Assembly: GCA_028276305.1 (NCBI GenBank)
Contig: JAPYWO010000078.1
Span: forward strand, 1 to 6,434
DNA: 6,434 nucleotides
Direction: 5' to 3'
Origin: Candidatus Thermokryptus sp.
Lineage (GTDB): Bacteria > Bacteroidota > Ignavibacteria > Kryptoniales > Kryptoniaceae
Below are positions 1 to 6,075 of the stretch, in pieces. Both the position numbers and the translations under genes were made by a program. The notes below the pieces were generated by a model. The model made no database searches and was not told the DNA's origin. It was given only the letters and a program-made list of their open reading frames with translations. How positions within the stretch are numbered: position 1 is the first letter of the stretch; every line of letters begins with the position of its first letter.

Positions 1-2
1 GG

Positions 3-917
3 TTTATGAGAAAAATTTCAAAATTGAAAAGCGAAAAAAGCTCAACGATTTTCTTGTGCGAAAGCAAATTGGGCAAATTCGCTTTATTTTTAGATCAAGG
101 TAACGATGTTAAAAAAGTGTTTGGCGAGGATGAAAAGAATTTGATTAAAACATTTTTCACAGTGGCTATGAGCGCGGTTGAAAACTTGAAGATGTTAAAT
201 TTACGACGCGATGTTGAACTTGCCTTTGAGATTCAAAAAAATTTATTGCCTAAGGAACTTCCTCAAAATTCAAAGCTTGAATTGGGAGCTTTGTTTTTGC
301 CCTCAAGAGTTGTTAGCGGAGATTATTATGATGTGATTAAGCTTAACGATGATGAGATTTTGCTTGTGATAGCCGATGTTTGTGGTAAAGGTTTATCTGC
401 TTCACTTCTTATGTCAAACCTACAGGCTTTGTTTCACAGTTTTATACTTTTCACAAGTGACCTTGTTAAAGTCGTTGGTCTTCTAAACAGGATGATATTA
501 GCAAATACATCTTCAGAGCAGTTTATAACATTTTTCATTTGTAAGGTTGATTTGAAAAATTTTGTCCTTGAGTATGTGAATGCGGGTCATAACCCGCCGA
601 TTTTGTTCTCAAATTCCAGCTTCACATTGCTTGATGAGGGAGGTCCGGTTCTTGGAGTTATTGAAAGTGAATATAAACTTGGAAAGATTGAACTTAAAAA
701 GGGCGACCTTTTATTTCTTTACACTGATGGAGTAACGGAAGCGATAAATGTTAAGGGCGAGGAGCTCGGAGTTGAGAAACTCATTGAATTTATAAAAGGA
801 CATCATAACTTATCAGCGGTTGAGGTGATCAATTCGGTTAAAGAAATGATTTCGTCTTTTTCTCGTGGGGTTGAACAAAGCGATGATATAACGGTGCTCG
901 TTTTAAAGATAAAGTGA
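3..917 (+). CDS. GAF-PP2C (RsbU/SpoIIE-type) serine/threonine phosphatase, 5'-truncated by the window edge
   Basis: This is probably a cytoplasmic protein phosphatase of the RsbU/SpoIIE PPM class, which usually dephosphorylates an anti-sigma-factor antagonist or similar STAS partner in partner-switching control. Numbering from the ATG at 6, residues about 15-62 look like the second half of a GAF sensor domain (strand near KFALFLDQ, then the FGEDEKNL...AVEN helix). A linker helix with AFEIQKNLLP (74-82) leads into the catalytic domain. Metal-binding motifs are all present: SGDYYD (104-109), ADVCGKG (123-129), NAGHNPP (192-198), YTDGVTE (239-245) and SDDIT (292-296). The frame stays open to base 3 and a GAF domain needs more N-terminal sequence, so the ATG at 6 is very likely internal and the gene starts outside the window. 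Its stop is one base from the stop of the convergent sugar dehydrogenase gene. The partner protein cannot be told from this window. Confidence 0.9.
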   Translation, partial: FMRKISKLKSEKSSTIFLCESKLGKFALFLDQGNDVKKVFGEDEKNLIKTFFTVAMSAVENLKMLNLRRDVELAFEIQKNLLPKELPQNSKLELGALFLPSRVVSGDYYDVIKLNDDEILLVIADVCGKGLSASLLMSNLQALFHSFILFTSDLVKVVGLLNRMILANTSSEQFITFFICKVDLKNFVLEYVNAGHNPPILFSNSSFTLLDEGGPVLGVIESEYKLGKIELKKGDLLFLYTDGVTEAINVKGEELGVEKLIEFIKGHHNLSAVEVINSVKEMISSFSRGVEQSDDITVLVLKIK

Positions 918-918
918 A

Positions 919-2052
919 TTATTTTTTGAAAATGATTTGATAAATTTTGTCATCCCCTGGCTGTGGATTTCCACGCCCGTCTCTATTGCTTGTGAGAACA
1001 TAGAGATTGCCGTCTGGTCCGACGACGACATCCCTCAACCTACCATATTTCCCTCTCCTTTTATCAAAGGCGAACCATCTTTCAATCCTTGTGACTTTGT
1101 AGCTCTTTCCCGACCTTTGCAGTTTTATCCTTATTAAAGCTTCGCTTCTCAAAGTTGCGACGAAAAGGTCACCTTTATAAAAGGTTATCCCAGAAGGTGG
1201 GGTTGCATCTTTCCATACAACAATTGGGTCAATGAATTCCTTTTCACCCGGAGCGCCTATAACTTTCGGCCAGCCGTAGTTTCCGCCTTTTACAATTACA
1301 TTTATTTCATCGTGCCCAAAACGACCATATTCACCAGATGGTCCATGCTCTGACTCAAATAAATCTCCCGTTTCTGGGTGCCAAGCAAGACCTTGTGGGT
1401 TTCTATGCCCGTATGAGTAAATTGGTGAATTTGGGAAAGGATTATCAGGCGGAATTTCACCATCGGGTGTGAGGCGAAGGATTTTCCCATTTAGAGAATT
1501 TAGGTCTTGTGCAAGTTCACCTTTGAAGATTTCACCAGTTGTTATGTAAAGCATTTTGTCTGGACCGAACTTTATTCTGCCACCATTGTGAAATCTTGCA
1601 CCAAGAATGCTATCAATTATAACTTTATCAAAGACACCCTTTCTTCCTTCATCTTTGATTCTTATAACCCTGTTGAAAATTTTGCCATCACTTTCGTATG
1701 TATACATAGCGTAAATGTATGGTTTATTCGGGAAATCGGGATGAACAGCAAGCCCCATCAAACCACCCTCACCAATATGCTTAACATTTAATATCATGTA
1801 TGGCTCTGGAGCGAGTTTTCCATTTTCAATCAAGCGAATTCTTCCTGGTCTTTCGCTTACAAGAGCTCTTCCGTCGGGTAAAAAGACAAGCGACCATGGG
1901 ATTTCAAGGTCTTGGACCCAAACTTTAACTTCAACTTTATCTCCATCAGGTAGGTATATATCCTCAACTTCCTGTGGTTTTTGCCCGACGATTTGGAAAC
2001 AGGAGGTGAAAAGTATTAGCGCAAACCCGAATGGTAAAATTTTTGCCCGCAT
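919..2052 (-). CDS. PQQ-dependent aldose sugar dehydrogenase (GSDH family), predicted lipoprotein
   Basis: A 377-residue member of the soluble glucose/sorbosone dehydrogenase family (E. coli YliI/Asd-like). It oxidises aldose sugars to lactones with PQQ outside the cytoplasm and passes electrons to the respiratory chain or another acceptor. The N-terminus is a lipoprotein signal: MRAK, a hydrophobic stretch, then LFTSC with C18 as the probable lipidated Cys. The beta-propeller follows from about residue 40. Family marks seen are IPWSLVFLPDG (51-61), GGLMGLAVHPDF (96-107), FHNGGRIKFGPD (154-165, with H155 the likely catalytic base), GHRNPQGLAWHP (215-226, with R217 the likely PQQ contact), ESEHGP (233-238), GGNYGWP (256-262) and TSNRDGRGNP (354-363). 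Full length with no breaks. The start is fixed because the signal peptide needs it. No Shine-Dalgarno is visible, and a sigma-70-like promoter lies just upstream. The PQQ source is not in the window. The exact sugar substrate is unknown. Confidence 0.92.
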   Translation of the reverse strand: MRAKILPFGFALILFTSCFQIVGQKPQEVEDIYLPDGDKVEVKVWVQDLEIPWSLVFLPDGRALVSERPGRIRLIENGKLAPEPYMILNVKHIGEGGLMGLAVHPDFPNKPYIYAMYTYESDGKIFNRVIRIKDEGRKGVFDKVIIDSILGARFHNGGRIKFGPDKMLYITTGEIFKGELAQDLNSLNGKILRLTPDGEIPPDNPFPNSPIYSYGHRNPQGLAWHPETGDLFESEHGPSGEYGRFGHDEINVIVKGGNYGWPKVIGAPGEKEFIDPIVVWKDATPPSGITFYKGDLFVATLRSEALIRIKLQRSGKSYKVTRIERWFAFDKRRGKYGRLRDVVVGPDGNLYVLTSNRDGRGNPQPGDDKIYQIIFKK

Positions 2053-2069
2053 TTTTTACTTTTTTCAAA

Positions 2070-2098
2070 ATTTTAAAAAATCAAAAGGAAAAAGTCAA
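2070..2098 (-). promoter_or_regulatory. Sigma-70-like promoter for the sugar dehydrogenase gene
   Basis: Read on the minus strand, TTGACT (2098-2093) is followed after 17 bases by TAAAAT (2075-2070). Each hexamer matches the housekeeping consensus at five of six positions and the spacing is optimal. The expected start of transcription is near 2063, giving a leader of only about 11 bases before the ATG at 2052. The region is AT-rich, which raises the chance of false -10 matches, but the good -35 and exact spacing make this a sound prediction. Confidence 0.6.
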
Positions 2099-2109
2099 TG
2101 TTAAGTTCG

Positions 2110-2125
2110 TGTGATTTCGCTCACT
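2110..2125. promoter_or_regulatory. CRP-type operator in the divergent intergenic region
   Basis: TGTGA (2110-2114), six bases, then TCACT (2121-2125). This matches nine of ten half-site bases of the classical CRP core TGTGA-N6-TCACA. It lies between the divergent sugar dehydrogenase and lipoprotein genes. Its centre (2117.5) would be about -42 from a start expected near 2160 on the plus strand, which is the usual class II activator position. It would be about -54 from the predicted minus-strand start, which is not a standard spacing. Binding by a CRP/FNR-family protein is inferred. No regulator gene is in the window. Confidence 0.45.
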
Positions 2126-2155
2126 TTATTTTTGCTGATGAAGATTTTATTTTTG
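2125..2155 (+). promoter_or_regulatory. Candidate promoter for the lipoprotein gene, with a repeated TTTATTTTTG box
   Basis: The ten bases TTTATTTTTG occur at 2125-2134 and again at 2146-2155, exactly 21 bases (two helical turns) apart. Each contains TATTTTTG, which fits the TAnnTTTG -7 element of Bacteroidota promoters. The second copy also gives a weak sigma-70 -10 (TATTTT, 2148-2153). There is no good -35 at the right distance; the nearest TTTG (2131-2134) is only 13 bases upstream of the second box. A start near 2160 would leave a leader of about 33 bases. The stretch is AT-rich, so this is tentative. Confidence 0.35.
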
Positions 2156-2182
2156 TATTGAAAATTTCAAAAAAAAAAATTT

Positions 2183-2187
2183 GGAGG
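2183..2187 (+). promoter_or_regulatory. Ribosome binding site that decides the lipoprotein start
   Basis: GGAGG sits five bases before the ATG at 2193. A longer reading from the TTG at 2181 would include this site inside the coding region, so the ATG at 2193 is preferred. A second ATG at 2199 is 11 bases away and less well placed. This is the clearest Shine-Dalgarno seen ahead of a start codon in the window. Confidence 0.8.
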
Positions 2188-2192
2188 ACGCC

Positions 2193-3077
2193 ATGAGGAT
2201 GAAAATTTTAATCTTGACTTTTTTGATTTTTCTGTTTGCCTCTTGCAAAAAGGAAGATACAGTAACTTCACCGCCGACATTGGTGCAAGATTTAATTCCC
2301 CTCACTGTGGGTAATTACTGGATTTATAAAGGTGTTGTCCTTGATGTTAATGGAAATCCAGATTCAACTGCTGGCGTATGGAAGGACTCAAGCGTTGTGA
2401 GCGCTCAAAGAATCGTTGCAGGTAAACAAGCGTATGAGATAACCTCGTATAGAAATGCACAACCTTCTGGTTTAATGTATGTCGCAAAGGATGGGGATAA
2501 GTATTATGTTTATTTTTATTCACCAACAACTACTGGTAGTCCGTTAGATTCGCTTGCTAATAGATGGTTTTTGTGGATTGACCCCGCAAGCCAAGGTTGG
2601 AATGTATTCAATCAACAGGTAAAATTCGTGCTTGATTCCGCAAGTGGATTTACTGTAACTGGTAATTTAAATGTAGTCGCTTCAAAGGGCGCAAATGAAA
2701 CGATAGTCATAACGGCGAAAAATCAAACAGTTCAAGCAGAACAATTTATCTGGGATGTTAATTTAAGCGGTAAGATTGATCAACTCCCAGGGTCAAATGT
2801 TACAGCTTCACTTAAATGGCGCTGGTATTTTTCACGAGGTGTTGGCTTGGTTAAATATCAAACTGATCCGATGACGGTAAGAATTGTTGTTCCTTTGGTT
2901 GCAGATACGACGATGAAATTTGAGGGTGAGCGCAATTTGATAGTTAATTACAAATTGATGCAACCAACTGCTAATGTAGTTACGATGCGAAATGTTGAGC
3001 CGAGGTCTGATACATTTATTTTCAAAAAGTCATTTGCGCCATATCTCAACGCAGTTAATAGGGTCATCAATCGTTAA
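2193..3077 (+). CDS. Lipoprotein of unknown function
   Basis: A 294-residue predicted lipoprotein. The signal peptide is MRMK, a hydrophobic core and LFASC with C18 lipidated. The next residues are KKED, which resemble the Lys-acidic-acidic surface-export signal described for some Bacteroidota lipoproteins, so display on the outer surface is possible. The mature start has LIPLTVGNYWIYKG (34-47), an N-terminal pattern I recognise from many uncharacterised secreted Bacteroidota/Ignavibacteria proteins. WRWYFSRGVGLVKY (209-222) resembles the 'YFs-x-GVGLVK' part of the same proteins. No catalytic motif is visible. The protein looks rich in beta strands, with alternating hydrophobic residues and many Thr, Val and Asn. 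No membrane segment follows the signal peptide. It is divergent from the sugar dehydrogenase gene and shares its control region. The stop codon overlaps that of nadD on the other strand. Function unknown. Confidence 0.85.
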   Translation: MRMKILILTFLIFLFASCKKEDTVTSPPTLVQDLIPLTVGNYWIYKGVVLDVNGNPDSTAGVWKDSSVVSAQRIVAGKQAYEITSYRNAQPSGLMYVAKDGDKYYVYFYSPTTTGSPLDSLANRWFLWIDPASQGWNVFNQQVKFVLDSASGFTVTGNLNVVASKGANETIVITAKNQTVQAEQFIWDVNLSGKIDQLPGSNVTASLKWRWYFSRGVGLVKYQTDPMTVRIVVPLVADTTMKFEGERNLIVNYKLMQPTANVVTMRNVEPRSDTFIFKKSFAPYLNAVNRVINR

Positions 3078-3658
3078 ATGTATAATTTATTTGCGAGGAT
3101 ATACTCTTCAACTGCTGGAGGGACGAGGTATTTAATTGATTTTCCGTGTCTAATTCTTTTTCTGATAGTTGATGCGGAAATTTCTATGTTAGGTATGGTT
3201 ATAAATGTGGCGAACTTTGAAAATTCAGTTTTAGGGATAACAAAGCCGGGGCGGTTAAAAACGATTAGATTGACTTTTTGAACTATTTCATCTGGTTTTC
3301 TCCAAGTGTGAAATTCGGCAAATTGATCCGCACCTATCAAAAGATAAAATTTTTCCTCGGGAAAATTTGAAACGAAATAATTAACCGTGTCAATTGTGTA
3401 TGAGACACCGCCCCGGTTTATTTCAATATCGGAGACCTCAAAGAATTTATTTCCAGTTATTGCGAGTTTTACCATCTCAAATCTATGTTCTGGGCTTGCA
3501 ATTTGGGAGAGATATTCGTTGTTTTGTTTGTGGGGTGGGATTGAACAAGGTATGAAAATGATTTTGTCAAGCCCAACCTCTTCACGAATGAATTCAGCAA
3601 CTATTAAATGCCCGTAATGTGGTGGGTTAAATGTCCCGCCAAAAATTCCGATCTTCAT
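3074..3658 (-). CDS. nadD: Nicotinate-nucleotide adenylyltransferase
   Basis: Joins ATP and nicotinate mononucleotide to give deamido-NAD and pyrophosphate in cytoplasmic NAD synthesis. 194 residues, normal for bacterial NadD. Family marks are GIFGGTFNPPHYGH (4-17, the nucleotidyltransferase H-x-G-H type motif with H14 and H17), CSIPPHK (38-44), RGGVSYTIDT (82-91), LIGADQF (107-113) near W119, and ISASTIRKRI (160-169, the S-x-S-x-x-R type ATP signature). The C-terminus has the usual PPAVEEYI helix. The ATG at 3658 shares one base with the stop of the gene before it (TGATG), pointing to coupled translation. A TTG three bases further upstream would add only one Met and is not preferred, as the family normally begins MKIGIFGG. 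It is the last gene of the minus-strand run. Confidence 0.95.
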   Translation of the reverse strand: MKIGIFGGTFNPPHYGHLIVAEFIREEVGLDKIIFIPCSIPPHKQNNEYLSQIASPEHRFEMVKLAITGNKFFEVSDIEINRGGVSYTIDTVNYFVSNFPEEKFYLLIGADQFAEFHTWRKPDEIVQKVNLIVFNRPGFVIPKTEFSKFATFITIPNIEISASTIRKRIRHGKSIKYLVPPAVEEYILANKLYI

Positions 3659-4341
3659 CAATCCAACAACGGTATTTTTCTTTTCTTCAATATGTTTAAA
3701 ATCACAAGCTTTGTCCTTTTGAACTCCTCATTTTTTGATGAGCTGACGATGTTAAGGTAGATTTGTTTTAGCGATTTTAAATCGGTCGCGTATTCTATTC
3801 TCCTAAGAGGAACAAATAAGACATCAAGTTGACTTGCTGATTTAAGGATGTCAAGTTCATCGTTTTCATTTTCAACCATTGATAAAAATTTCTCGTGAAG
3901 TTTTTTTAAACCAACCAAACGATTCGGATTGTCCTTGTAAATTGAAGTAACGATCACATCATATTTGTGTGTTAAAACTTCGTAAGCGTTGTTTATCCAT
4001 GGAAGTGGATAAAATAAACTCGTTATTTTAACAAGCGTCACAAGTTTGCAATCTTCTTTGAAAGCCCTATCAATACTTTCAATATATACACCGCTTTCCT
4101 TTTCAATGATTGAGACCTTAACTCTAAGTGGGAAAACCGGCACAAGGATATCGCATGTCTCGTAGTCGGGGAAATAGACATAAACCTTTGTATTTCTGCT
4201 TTTTTCAACATAATAATTTGAGGTGTCGTGAAGTATCGCTTTGTAAATTTCAATCTTTTCTTCTTCAGTTAAATCATCTGCGCCGTGTATTTCGTTTAGC
4301 TTTGTTGGTAAGATTATGAGAGCTTTTTCAGTTTGAAACAT
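3658..4341 (-). CDS. Degenerate DUF2064/TIGR04282-like glycosyltransferase-fold protein
   Basis: A 227-residue soluble protein without signal peptide or membrane segment. By eye its layout follows the DUF2064/TIGR04282 (GT-A fold, glycosyltransferase-like) family: ALIILPTK (7-14) at the first strand, an acidic helix leading to IYKAILHDT (32-40), VYVYFPD (53-59), GVYIESIDRAF (84-94) where the family has G-D-L-G-x-R-M-x-x-A-F, YDVIVTSIYKDNPNRLVGL (127-145) where the family has its DGGYYLIGL segment, and RIEYATDLKSLKQI (181-194) in place of the 'DVDT-x-x-DL' tail. The catalytic marks expected of that family (PGxVKTRL, GSDxP, DGGYY, DVDT) are all replaced, so it is probably not an active transferase of the usual kind. 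Twenty bases separate it from the gene before it, and it overlaps nadD by one base. The assignment rests on remembered family patterns and could be wrong. Confidence 0.5.
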   Translation of the reverse strand: MFQTEKALIILPTKLNEIHGADDLTEEEKIEIYKAILHDTSNYYVEKSRNTKVYVYFPDYETCDILVPVFPLRVKVSIIEKESGVYIESIDRAFKEDCKLVTLVKITSLFYPLPWINNAYEVLTHKYDVIVTSIYKDNPNRLVGLKKLHEKFLSMVENENDELDILKSASQLDVLFVPLRRIEYATDLKSLKQIYLNIVSSSKNEEFKRTKLVILNILKKRKIPLLD

Positions 4342-4361
4342 CGGTTTGTTCTATATTTGTT

Positions 4362-4868
4362 TTAGCCCATTGACATTATCGCTTCAACAAGACGAGTTGG
4401 GTTTTGGCTTGTGATGATAATTTTGTTGAAGTTCGTAAGTTTTGAAAGAAGAGAATTTGAGCTTTTCTCATTTAGTTCTATCTCAACTGCTCCCTTTCCC
4501 CAGAAGATGTAAGCAATTGTCCTACCGATGACCTTAATCCCGTATTGCATTTTTGAAAAGCCATCAATCGCTCGGACTTGTTTTATCTCTGATTTTTTAA
4601 TCTCTCTTTTTATCAGCTTAAAAAAGCCAACTTGGATGAGGATTTTATCCCATCGGACGATAATCGTCAGTTTTCCAATCAGACCGATCACCAAGAGCTC
4701 AGAGATGAGAGCAAGAACGACGACGAGAAATATTATATCTGAATTTTTTATTTCATCAGGATTTTTCAGAGCGAAGATGAGAAAAATCGGAAGCCAACCG
4801 ATGAAGATAAGATAAAACCAAACCGGTGGATTTTGTTCCTCCTTGTAAATTATCCCTGAATAAATCAT
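4362..4868 (-). CDS. Small membrane protein with two helices and a PH-like C-terminal domain
   Basis: 168 residues. A short N-terminal stretch (IYKEEQNPP) leads to two hydrophobic helices, about 17-34 (WFYLIFIGWLPIFLIFAL) and 45-67, which would leave both ends on the same side of the inner membrane. The soluble part from about 68 alternates short strands (LTIIVRWDKILIQVGFF, REIKKSEIKQVRAID) and ends with ITSQNPTRLVEAI (152-164). This pattern, 'sensitive to R-x-d-x-I... I-S-x-I-x-x-v... S-Q-x-P-x-x-L-x-x-A-I', is typical of uncharacterised bacterial membrane proteins with a PH-like fold. No enzyme motif is seen. It lies 13 bases after trpB and 20 bases before the next gene, so it is probably co-transcribed with both. 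Function unknown. Confidence 0.8.
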   Translation of the reverse strand: MIYSGIIYKEEQNPPVWFYLIFIGWLPIFLIFALKNPDEIKNSDIIFLVVVLALISELLVIGLIGKLTIIVRWDKILIQVGFFKLIKREIKKSEIKQVRAIDGFSKMQYGIKVIGRTIAYIFWGKGAVEIELNEKSSNSLLSKLTNFNKIIITSQNPTRLVEAIMSMG

Positions 4869-4881
4869 CTATTTGTCTCGT

Positions 4882-6075
4882 TTAAATTTTTAAAAATCTC
4901 ATAGCGGTTGAAAGGTCTTTGTCTCCACGACCTGAAAGGTTTACAATTATAATTTCGTCTTTTTTCATTTCAGGTGCAATTTTAATCGCATGGGCAACTG
5001 CATGGGCGCTTTCAAGAGCTGGTATTATACCTTCAGTTTTTGAAAGAAGGCGGAAAGCTTCAAGCGCTTCCTCATCGGTTGCTATAGTGTATTCAACAAG
5101 ACCTGCGTCTTTAAGATATGAATGCTCTGGACCAACTCCGGGGTAATCAAGCCCAGCTGAGATTGAGTGGGTGTTGAGGATTTGTCCATCTTCATCTTGG
5201 AGAAGGTATTGCATTGCCCCGTGAAGGACGCCGGGTCTTCCTGCGTTCAGGGTTGCTGCGTGTAATCCAGTTTCAATCCCTTTTCCACCTGCTTCAACTC
5301 CGATCAACTTGACATCGGGGACATTCTCAATGAACGGGTAGAAAATCCCAATTGAATTGCTCCCACCGCCGACACATGCGATAATAACATCAGGAAGTCG
5401 CCCCTCCATCTCAATTATTTGTCTTTTCGTCTCTTTTCCGATGACCGTTTGGAAGTCCCTCACTATCATAGGGTAGGGGTGCATTCCTACAACGGAGCCA
5501 ATGATGTAAAATGTATTTTTCACATTTGTAACCCAGTCCCTTATCGCCTCGTTTATCGCATCTTTGAGCGTTTTGCTCCCTGTTGAAACGCATCTTACTT
5601 CGGCACCGAGGAGTTTCATTCTAAAGACATTCATCTCTTGTCTTTTCATATCTTCCTCGCCCATGTATATCACGCATTCAAAATTGAACATAGCGCAAAC
5701 AGTAGCAACCGCAACGCCGTGTTGTCCGGCGCCTGTCTCGGCGATTATTCTTCGTTTTCCCATCCTTTTTGCTATCAGAGCTTGTCCGATTGTGTTGTTT
5801 ATTTTGTGTGCACCGGTGTGGCAAAGGTCTTCACGCTTTAGATAAATTTTCGCCCCACCAAGATATTTGCTTAATCTCTCAGCAAAATATAACGGCGTCG
5901 GTCTCCCAACATAATGCTTGAGATAATAATCAAGCTCTCTTTGAAAACTTTCGTCGTTTTTTAGCTTCATATACCACATCTCAAGCTCTTCAACAGCTGG
6001 GATGAGCGTCTCGGGGATGAATTTACCTCCGTAATTTCCAAAGTATCCTCTTGAGTCAGGTAGATTTAATTTCAT
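4882..6075 (-). CDS. trpB: Tryptophan synthase beta chain
   Basis: PLP enzyme that joins indole and L-serine to give L-tryptophan, normally as the beta part of the TrpA2B2 complex in the cytoplasm. 397 residues, full length and of the usual TrpB1 type. Seen are [15 protein letters not shown] (10-24), GRPTPLY (57-63), [16 protein letters not shown] (79-94, with K91 the PLP Schiff-base Lys), AETGAGQHG (112-120, with E113 the catalytic Glu), GGGSN (236-240, phosphate loop), [12 protein letters not shown] (307-318) and LSGRGDKD (380-387, with S381 near the PLP ring nitrogen). The start overlaps the trpF stop by four bases (ATGA), so the two are probably translationally coupled. Downstream comes a membrane protein gene and not trpA, which is often trpB's neighbour. 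Confidence 0.98.
   Translation of the reverse strand: MKLNLPDSRGYFGNYGGKFIPETLIPAVEELEMWYMKLKNDESFQRELDYYLKHYVGRPTPLYFAERLSKYLGGAKIYLKREDLCHTGAHKINNTIGQALIAKRMGKRRIIAETGAGQHGVAVATVCAMFNFECVIYMGEEDMKRQEMNVFRMKLLGAEVRCVSTGSKTLKDAINEAIRDWVTNVKNTFYIIGSVVGMHPYPMIVRDFQTVIGKETKRQIIEMEGRLPDVIIACVGGGSNSIGIFYPFIENVPDVKLIGVEAGGKGIETGLHAATLNAGRPGVLHGAMQYLLQDEDGQILNTHSISAGLDYPGVGPEHSYLKDAGLVEYTIATDEEALEAFRLLSKTEGIIPALESAHAVAHAIKIAPEMKKDEIIIVNLSGRGDKDLSTAMRFLKI

Noticed and set aside
6..8. ATG at 6 as the true start of the phosphatase
   Set aside because: The frame is open to the window edge and the sequence begins in the middle of a GAF-like domain, so the gene most likely starts outside.
104..917. SGDYYD in place of GGDYYD as a possible inactive phosphatase
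   Set aside because: The Asp residues that bind metal are all kept, and Ser at this place is common in RsbU-type proteins.
1507..2104. Two plus-strand open frames antisense to the sugar dehydrogenase gene
   Set aside because: Both are opposite a conserved full-length enzyme, lack start signals and give low-complexity, unfamiliar products.
2160..2182. A-rich run before the lipoprotein gene as a terminator or slippage site
   Set aside because: No GC-rich stem precedes it and it is followed at once by a Shine-Dalgarno. It is a typical A-rich leader.
2181..2192. TTG at 2181 as the lipoprotein start
   Set aside because: The GGAGG ribosome binding site would fall inside the coding region, and the extra residues MEDA would put acidic residues ahead of the signal peptide. 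The ATG at 2193 explains both better.
3659..3661. TTG at 3661 as the nadD start
   Set aside because: It adds one Met before the usual MKIGIFGG start. The ATG at 3658 overlaps the previous stop in the common TGATG arrangement.
5564..5845. Plus-strand open frame of 93 codons inside trpB
   Set aside because: It lies wholly antisense to a clearly functional trpB, has no ribosome binding site, and its product is rich in Ser, Cys and Pro with no recognisable domain. It is a shadow of trpB codons.
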